Source: Pseudomonas sp. 2FG (GTDB taxonomy: Bacteria; Pseudomonadota; Gammaproteobacteria; Pseudomonadales; Pseudomonadaceae). Taken from it: a stretch of 64,000 bases of DNA. The stretch is from contig NZ_SCMP01000010.1 of the NCBI RefSeq assembly GCF_005502935.1, positions 124,001 to 188,000 on the forward strand. Direction: 5' to 3'. The notes under the pieces are model-generated. The model searched no databases. It was not told where the DNA came from and saw nothing but the letters and a program-made list of their open reading frames with translations. A program made the translations under genes and the position numbers. Each line of letters begins with the position of its first letter. The first letter of the stretch is position 1. This document shows, piece after piece, positions 61,085 to 64,000 of this stretch.

Positions 61085-61118
61085 CCCAGTAGGAGCGGAT
61101 AAATCCGCTCCTACTGGG
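61085..61118. terminator. Palindromic terminator between convergent genes
   Basis: CCCAGTAGGAGCGGAT pairs perfectly (16 bp) with ATCCGCTCCTACTGGG around AA. It lies 8 nt from the ctpA stop and 78 nt after the second binding-protein gene. It is a REP-like GTAGGAGCGG element likely to stop both transcripts. Confidence 0.75.
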
Positions 61119-61125
61119 GAGTCGC

Positions 61126-62463
61126 TTATTCGCCGCGGGTCACGCTCAGGCCTTTCAGCAGGTTGAGCGCTTGATCGAGCTGGAAGTCATCGTCCTGCGG
61201 GCGTGGCTGTTTGCTCTGCGCTTTGTCCTTGCTGCTCGGTTTGTCCGCGCCGCCGTTGCCGTTGCCCAGATGCCCGGCGAGGTCGGCTTCCTTGAAGCTT
61301 TCGCCATCCTGCTCGCGGGTAATCTTGGCGCGCGTCACTTCGATATCCGGCACTATGCCCTGGGCCTGGATCGAACGGCCGTTCGGGGTGAAGTACAGCG
61401 CGGTGGTGATCTTCAGGGCGCGCTCGTTACTCAGCGGCAGCACGGTTTGCACCGAGCCTTTGCCGAAGCTGTCGGTGCCCATCAGGATGCCGCGTTTATG
61501 ATCCTGCAGGGCGCCGGCGACAATTTCCGAGGCCGAAGCGCTGCCGCCGTTGATCAGCACCACCAGTGGCACCCCTTCGCTGGCATCGACCGGGTCGGCG
61601 GAGAAGCGCAGTTCGGAGTTGGCGATGCGGCCTTTGGTGTAGACGATCAGGCCCTTCTTGAGGAAGTGGTCGGTGACTTCCACCGCTGATTGCAGCACCC
61701 CGCCGGGGTTGTTGCGCAGGTCGAGCACCAGGCCGCGGAGTTTCTTGTTGCCATTGTCTTTCCTCAGCTTGGTCAGGGCCTTGCCCACCTCATCGCCGCT
61801 GTTGACCTGGAACTGGGTGATGCGCAGGTAGCCGTAGCCCGGCTCGAGCGTCAGACTTTTCACGCTCTTGACCTTGATCACCGCACGGGTCAGCTCCACG
61901 TCAAACGGCTGGCCGCCTTCGCGTACCAGGGTCAGGACGATCTTTGCGCCGGCTTTGCCGCGCATCTTGTCCACGGCCTCCATCATCGACAGGCCCTTGG
62001 TCGGCTCGCCATCGATCTTCACGATCAGGTCGCCGGGCTGGATGCCGGCCTTGGAGGCGGGCGTGTCGTCGATCGGCGAAACCACTTTGACGAAGCCATC
62101 TTCCAGCCCGACTTCGATGCCGAGGCCACCGAATTCGCCGCTGGTGCTTTCCTGGAGCTCGGCGAAATCTTCCGGGCCGAGGTAGGCCGAGTGCGGGTCG
62201 AGGTTGCTGAGCATGCCCTTGATGGCATTTTCCAGCAGGGTCTTGTCGTCTACCGGTTCGACATAGGCCGCCTTGATTCGGTCCAGGACCTCGGCGAAGG
62301 TGCGCAGCTCATCGAGCGGCAGCGGCGCTTTGCCGTTCGTCGCAGCTGCTGGCGCGGCGGCCTCGTCGGCTTGAGCGGCATGCAGCAACGGCGCGCCGAT
62401 CACCAGCGCGATAGCCAGGGCCAGAGCCAAAGCCGGAAACATAGGGCGGGACAAATGCGGCAT
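61126..62463 (-). CDS. ctpA: Carboxyl-terminal processing protease CtpA (S41)
   Basis: Periplasmic serine-lysine protease, 445 aa from ATG 62463 (GGAG upstream). Signal peptide FPALALALAIALVIGAPLLHA; PDZ domain GLGIEVGLEDGFVKVVSPID through GDLIVKIDGEP; catalytic Ser in INGGSASASEIVAGAL and Lys in DSFGKGSVQTV. In P. aeruginosa CtpA degrades peptidoglycan cross-link hydrolases. It lies 34 nt downstream of envC, linking two cell-wall functions. Confidence 0.94.
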   Translation of the reverse strand: MPHLSRPMFPALALALAIALVIGAPLLHAAQADEAAAPAAATNGKAPLPLDELRTFAEVLDRIKAAYVEPVDDKTLLENAIKGMLSNLDPHSAYLGPEDFAELQESTSGEFGGLGIEVGLEDGFVKVVSPIDDTPASKAGIQPGDLIVKIDGEPTKGLSMMEAVDKMRGKAGAKIVLTLVREGGQPFDVELTRAVIKVKSVKSLTLEPGYGYLRITQFQVNSGDEVGKALTKLRKDNGNKKLRGLVLDLRNNPGGVLQSAVEVTDHFLKKGLIVYTKGRIANSELRFSADPVDASEGVPLVVLINGGSASASEIVAGALQDHKRGILMGTDSFGKGSVQTVLPLSNERALKITTALYFTPNGRSIQAQGIVPDIEVTRAKITREQDGESFKEADLAGHLGNGNGGADKPSSKDKAQSKQPRPQDDDFQLDQALNLLKGLSVTRGE

Positions 62464-62497
62464 ATCGAACGGACTCCAGTAATAGGTGGCGTGGCGC

Positions 62498-63760
62498 TTA
62501 TCCTTGCGCGCGACACCATTGTGCCGGATCGCTAGGGCGACCCTGCTGACGGATCGCAAAATACAGCGCCGGCGTGTCTTGGCCGCCGCTGGTGCCGACG
62601 GTCGCGATCGGCTCGCCGGCTTTGACAAGGTCGCCGGCGTCTTTCAATAAACTCTGGTTGTGGCCATAGAGGCTCAGATAGCCGTTGCCATGGTCGAGAA
62701 TGACCAGAAGCCCGGCGCCCCGCAACCAGTCGGCAAAGACCACGCGGCCAGCGTGTACGGCGCGCACTTGACTGCCGGCGGAGGCGCCGATCAGCACGCC
62801 ATCCCAGCTTGTCCGAGCGTCGCCGCCGCGAGGGGTGCCGTAACGGGCGACCAGGCGGCCATCGACCGGCCAGGGCAACTTGCCGCGGCTCTTGGCGAAA
62901 GGGCCGCCGTGGATGGCGCCGGCACTGGAAACCAAGGGGCCGCTGACGGATTTGCTGGCCGTGGGGCGCGCCTGTTGTGCCGCCAGTTGCTGCTGCGCCA
63001 GTGCGCGTTGGCGCGCCTCTTCGGCGGCTTTGGCTTCGCGGGTCTGGCGGGCGAGGGTCTCTTCGATGGTTTTCAGCACGCGGCCGAGCTCGGCGTGCGC
63101 CTGCTCGCGGGCCTTAAGCTTCTGGCCGCGTGCGCTGGATTCCTGGTTCAGCTTGGCCAGCGCCAGCTGGCGCTCCTTGCGGGCTTGCGCCAGTTGTTCG
63201 CGGCGCCCCTCCAGCGCGCTTTTCTGCTCGGCCAGTTGGGCTTGTTGGGCGGCGCTATCGCGCTCGACATTGGCCAGTTGCCGGAGGGTTTCGTTGAAGG
63301 CGTCGAGCTGTTCCAGGCGCGCCTGATTGAGGTAATCGTAATAGCTCAGGGTGCGGGAGAATTTTTCCGGGTTTTGTTGGTTCAGCAGCAGTTTGAGGTA
63401 TTCCTGGCGGCCACTCTGGTAGGCGGCCCGTGCCTGAATGCCAATCAGGCGTTGCTGTTCAAGGCGTGCGCCTTCGAGTTTTTTTTTCTCGCTATCCAGG
63501 CGCTGGATCTCGGCTTCACTTTTTTCTAGCTCTTGCTGCAGGGCTTTGACCTGCTTTTCCAGCTGGCCCATCTCGGTTTCCGTGCCGCGCAGTTCTTTCT
63601 GCACGCCGGACTTTTCCTGCGCCAGCTGCTTCAGCAGCTTCTTCAGCTCGCCGATATCCTGCTGCGCAGCATCCAGCTGCTTCTGGGTCTCGGCGCGTTG
63701 ATCGGCCATTACCGGGCTGAGCAGGCAAGCGAGGAAGACGGCAATCAAGGTGCGGAGCAT
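62498..63760 (-). CDS. envC: EnvC-like murein hydrolase activator (coiled coil + LytM)
   Basis: Activates cell-division amidases. The 420-aa secreted protein (signal peptide LIAVFLACLLSPVMA) has a long coiled coil, about residues 20-260, rich in Lys, Glu and Gln, then a degenerate LytM domain (GVLIGASAGSQVRAVHAGRV, LVILDHGNGYLSLYGHNQSL, LYFAIRQQGRP). Degenerate catalytic residues fit an activator rather than a peptidase. ATG 63760 lacks a good ribosome site. Confidence 0.93.
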   Translation of the reverse strand: MLRTLIAVFLACLLSPVMADQRAETQKQLDAAQQDIGELKKLLKQLAQEKSGVQKELRGTETEMGQLEKQVKALQQELEKSEAEIQRLDSEKKKLEGARLEQQRLIGIQARAAYQSGRQEYLKLLLNQQNPEKFSRTLSYYDYLNQARLEQLDAFNETLRQLANVERDSAAQQAQLAEQKSALEGRREQLAQARKERQLALAKLNQESSARGQKLKAREQAHAELGRVLKTIEETLARQTREAKAAEEARQRALAQQQLAAQQARPTASKSVSGPLVSSAGAIHGGPFAKSRGKLPWPVDGRLVARYGTPRGGDARTSWDGVLIGASAGSQVRAVHAGRVVFADWLRGAGLLVILDHGNGYLSLYGHNQSLLKDAGDLVKAGEPIATVGTSGGQDTPALYFAIRQQGRPSDPAQWCRAQG

Positions 63761-63814
63761 GGGGTGGGCGATACCGGGGGAGGGCGACGCCCTAGTATGC
63801 CCGCGGCGGGCTGC

Positions 63815-63854
63815 AAAAAAAACGCCCGCAAGCCTGAGCGGGCGGAGGTTTTTT
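63815..63854. terminator. Bidirectional terminator upstream of envC
   Basis: CGCCCGC at 63823-63829 pairs with GCGGGCG at 63838-63844. Eight A precede it and six T follow, so it has a T-tract on both strands. On the minus strand it should end the gpmI transcript. Confidence 0.75.
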
Positions 63855-63889
63855 GGCGCGGGAAAGGTCGCGGCGGATAACGCCGTGGG

Positions 63890-63928
63890 TTATTCGCCCT
63901 AGACCGGGGGTTGGCCTAGGGCGAATAA
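63890..63928. repeat. 13-bp inverted repeat downstream of the gpmI end
   Basis: TTATTCGCCCTAG at 63890-63902 is perfectly mirrored by CTAGGGCGAATAA at 63916-63928. It lies 13 nt after the last stop codon on the minus strand, ahead of the terminator. Confidence 0.7.
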
Positions 63929-63941
63929 ACGGCGCAGTGCT

Positions 63942-64000
63942 TTAGCCGCCGTTGGACTGCAGATTCAGAATCGTGCGGCCGGTCATTTCTGCCGGTTGTT
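63942..64000 (-). CDS. gpmI: 3' end of a gene, probably phosphoglycerate mutase GpmI (partial)
   Basis: The last 18 residues, QPAEMTGRTILNLQSNGG, run off the window edge. PAEMTG near the C-terminus is typical of the cofactor-independent phosphoglycerate mutase, and in P. aeruginosa that gene precedes the envC/ctpA pair. The identification rests on a short stretch plus synteny. Confidence 0.6.
   Translation of the reverse strand, partial: QPAEMTGRTILNLQSNGG

Overview
The window is a high-GC gammaproteobacterial chromosome segment that reads as Pseudomonas. The evidence is a choline/betaine/carnitine catabolic block arranged much as in P. aeruginosa, the asmA-mutY-yggX-tRNA-Phe and hisBHAF-ctpA-envC neighbourhoods, and pseudomonad REP-like palindromes between genes. 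I cannot name a species from the sequence alone.

Layout. (1) 0.1-3.9 kb: a BCCT choline transporter (betT) and a DUF1704/MATCAP-like metallopeptidase. (2) 3.9-6.9 kb: a small accessory patch cut up by a short inverted repeat (ACTAAAGGGG then roughly TCGGAGTGATTT). It carries a TetR regulator with twin operators, a tandem YdhR-like protein, a glyoxalase I and a HigB/HigA-type toxin-antitoxin pair. (3) 7.0-14.6 kb: the Cbc ABC importer with two tandem binding proteins, serine dehydratase, and gbdR behind a near-perfect sigma-54 promoter. (4) 15.4-22.3 kb: a carnitine operon (caiX-cdhC-cdhA-cdhB-hydrolase) with a gamma-butyrobetaine hydroxylase at its end, read divergently from cdhR. (5) 22.5-30.3 kb: dipeptidase-like gene, DUF5943, dgcA, dgcB and a dedicated ETF pair. 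(6) 30.7-33.7 kb: a lipoprotein/ATPase/permease ABC exporter. (7) 34-37.6 kb: divergent gbcA and gbcB, then a GST. (8) 37.7-48.9 kb: a mixed zone with an EF-G paralogue, small secreted proteins, a lactonase-like MBL protein, a copper nitrite reductase fused to cytochrome c, threonine aldolase, an SCO protein and a multicopper oxidase. (9) 49-51.6 kb: a decayed integrative element beside tRNA-Phe. (10) 51.7-64 kb: core genes (yggX, mutY, asmA, PanZ-like, hisB-hisH-DUF2164-hisA-hisF, two binding proteins, ctpA, envC, and the end of a probable gpmI).

How the parts work together. BetT and Cbc import choline, betaine and carnitine. The butyrobetaine hydroxylase makes carnitine; CdhA, CdhC and CdhB turn carnitine into glycine betaine. 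GbcAB removes the first methyl group to give dimethylglycine. DgcAB, probably passing electrons to the adjacent EtfAB, gives sarcosine. Serine dehydratase and threonine aldolase handle the resulting serine/glycine. GbdR and CdhR are the regulators. Sarcosine oxidase and choline oxidation genes are not in the window.

Most notable observations: the repeat-partitioned accessory patch; the sigma-54 promoter of gbdR; a dipeptidase-fold protein that has lost several metal ligands; a three-domain nitrite reductase behind an Anr/Dnr box and abutting a decayed copy of the threonine aldolase 3' end; an integrase and two neighbouring genes that all carry small frameshifting deletions beside tRNA-Phe; a terminator with no upstream gene that may end a small RNA; and a 25-codon membrane-peptide ORF after gbcA.
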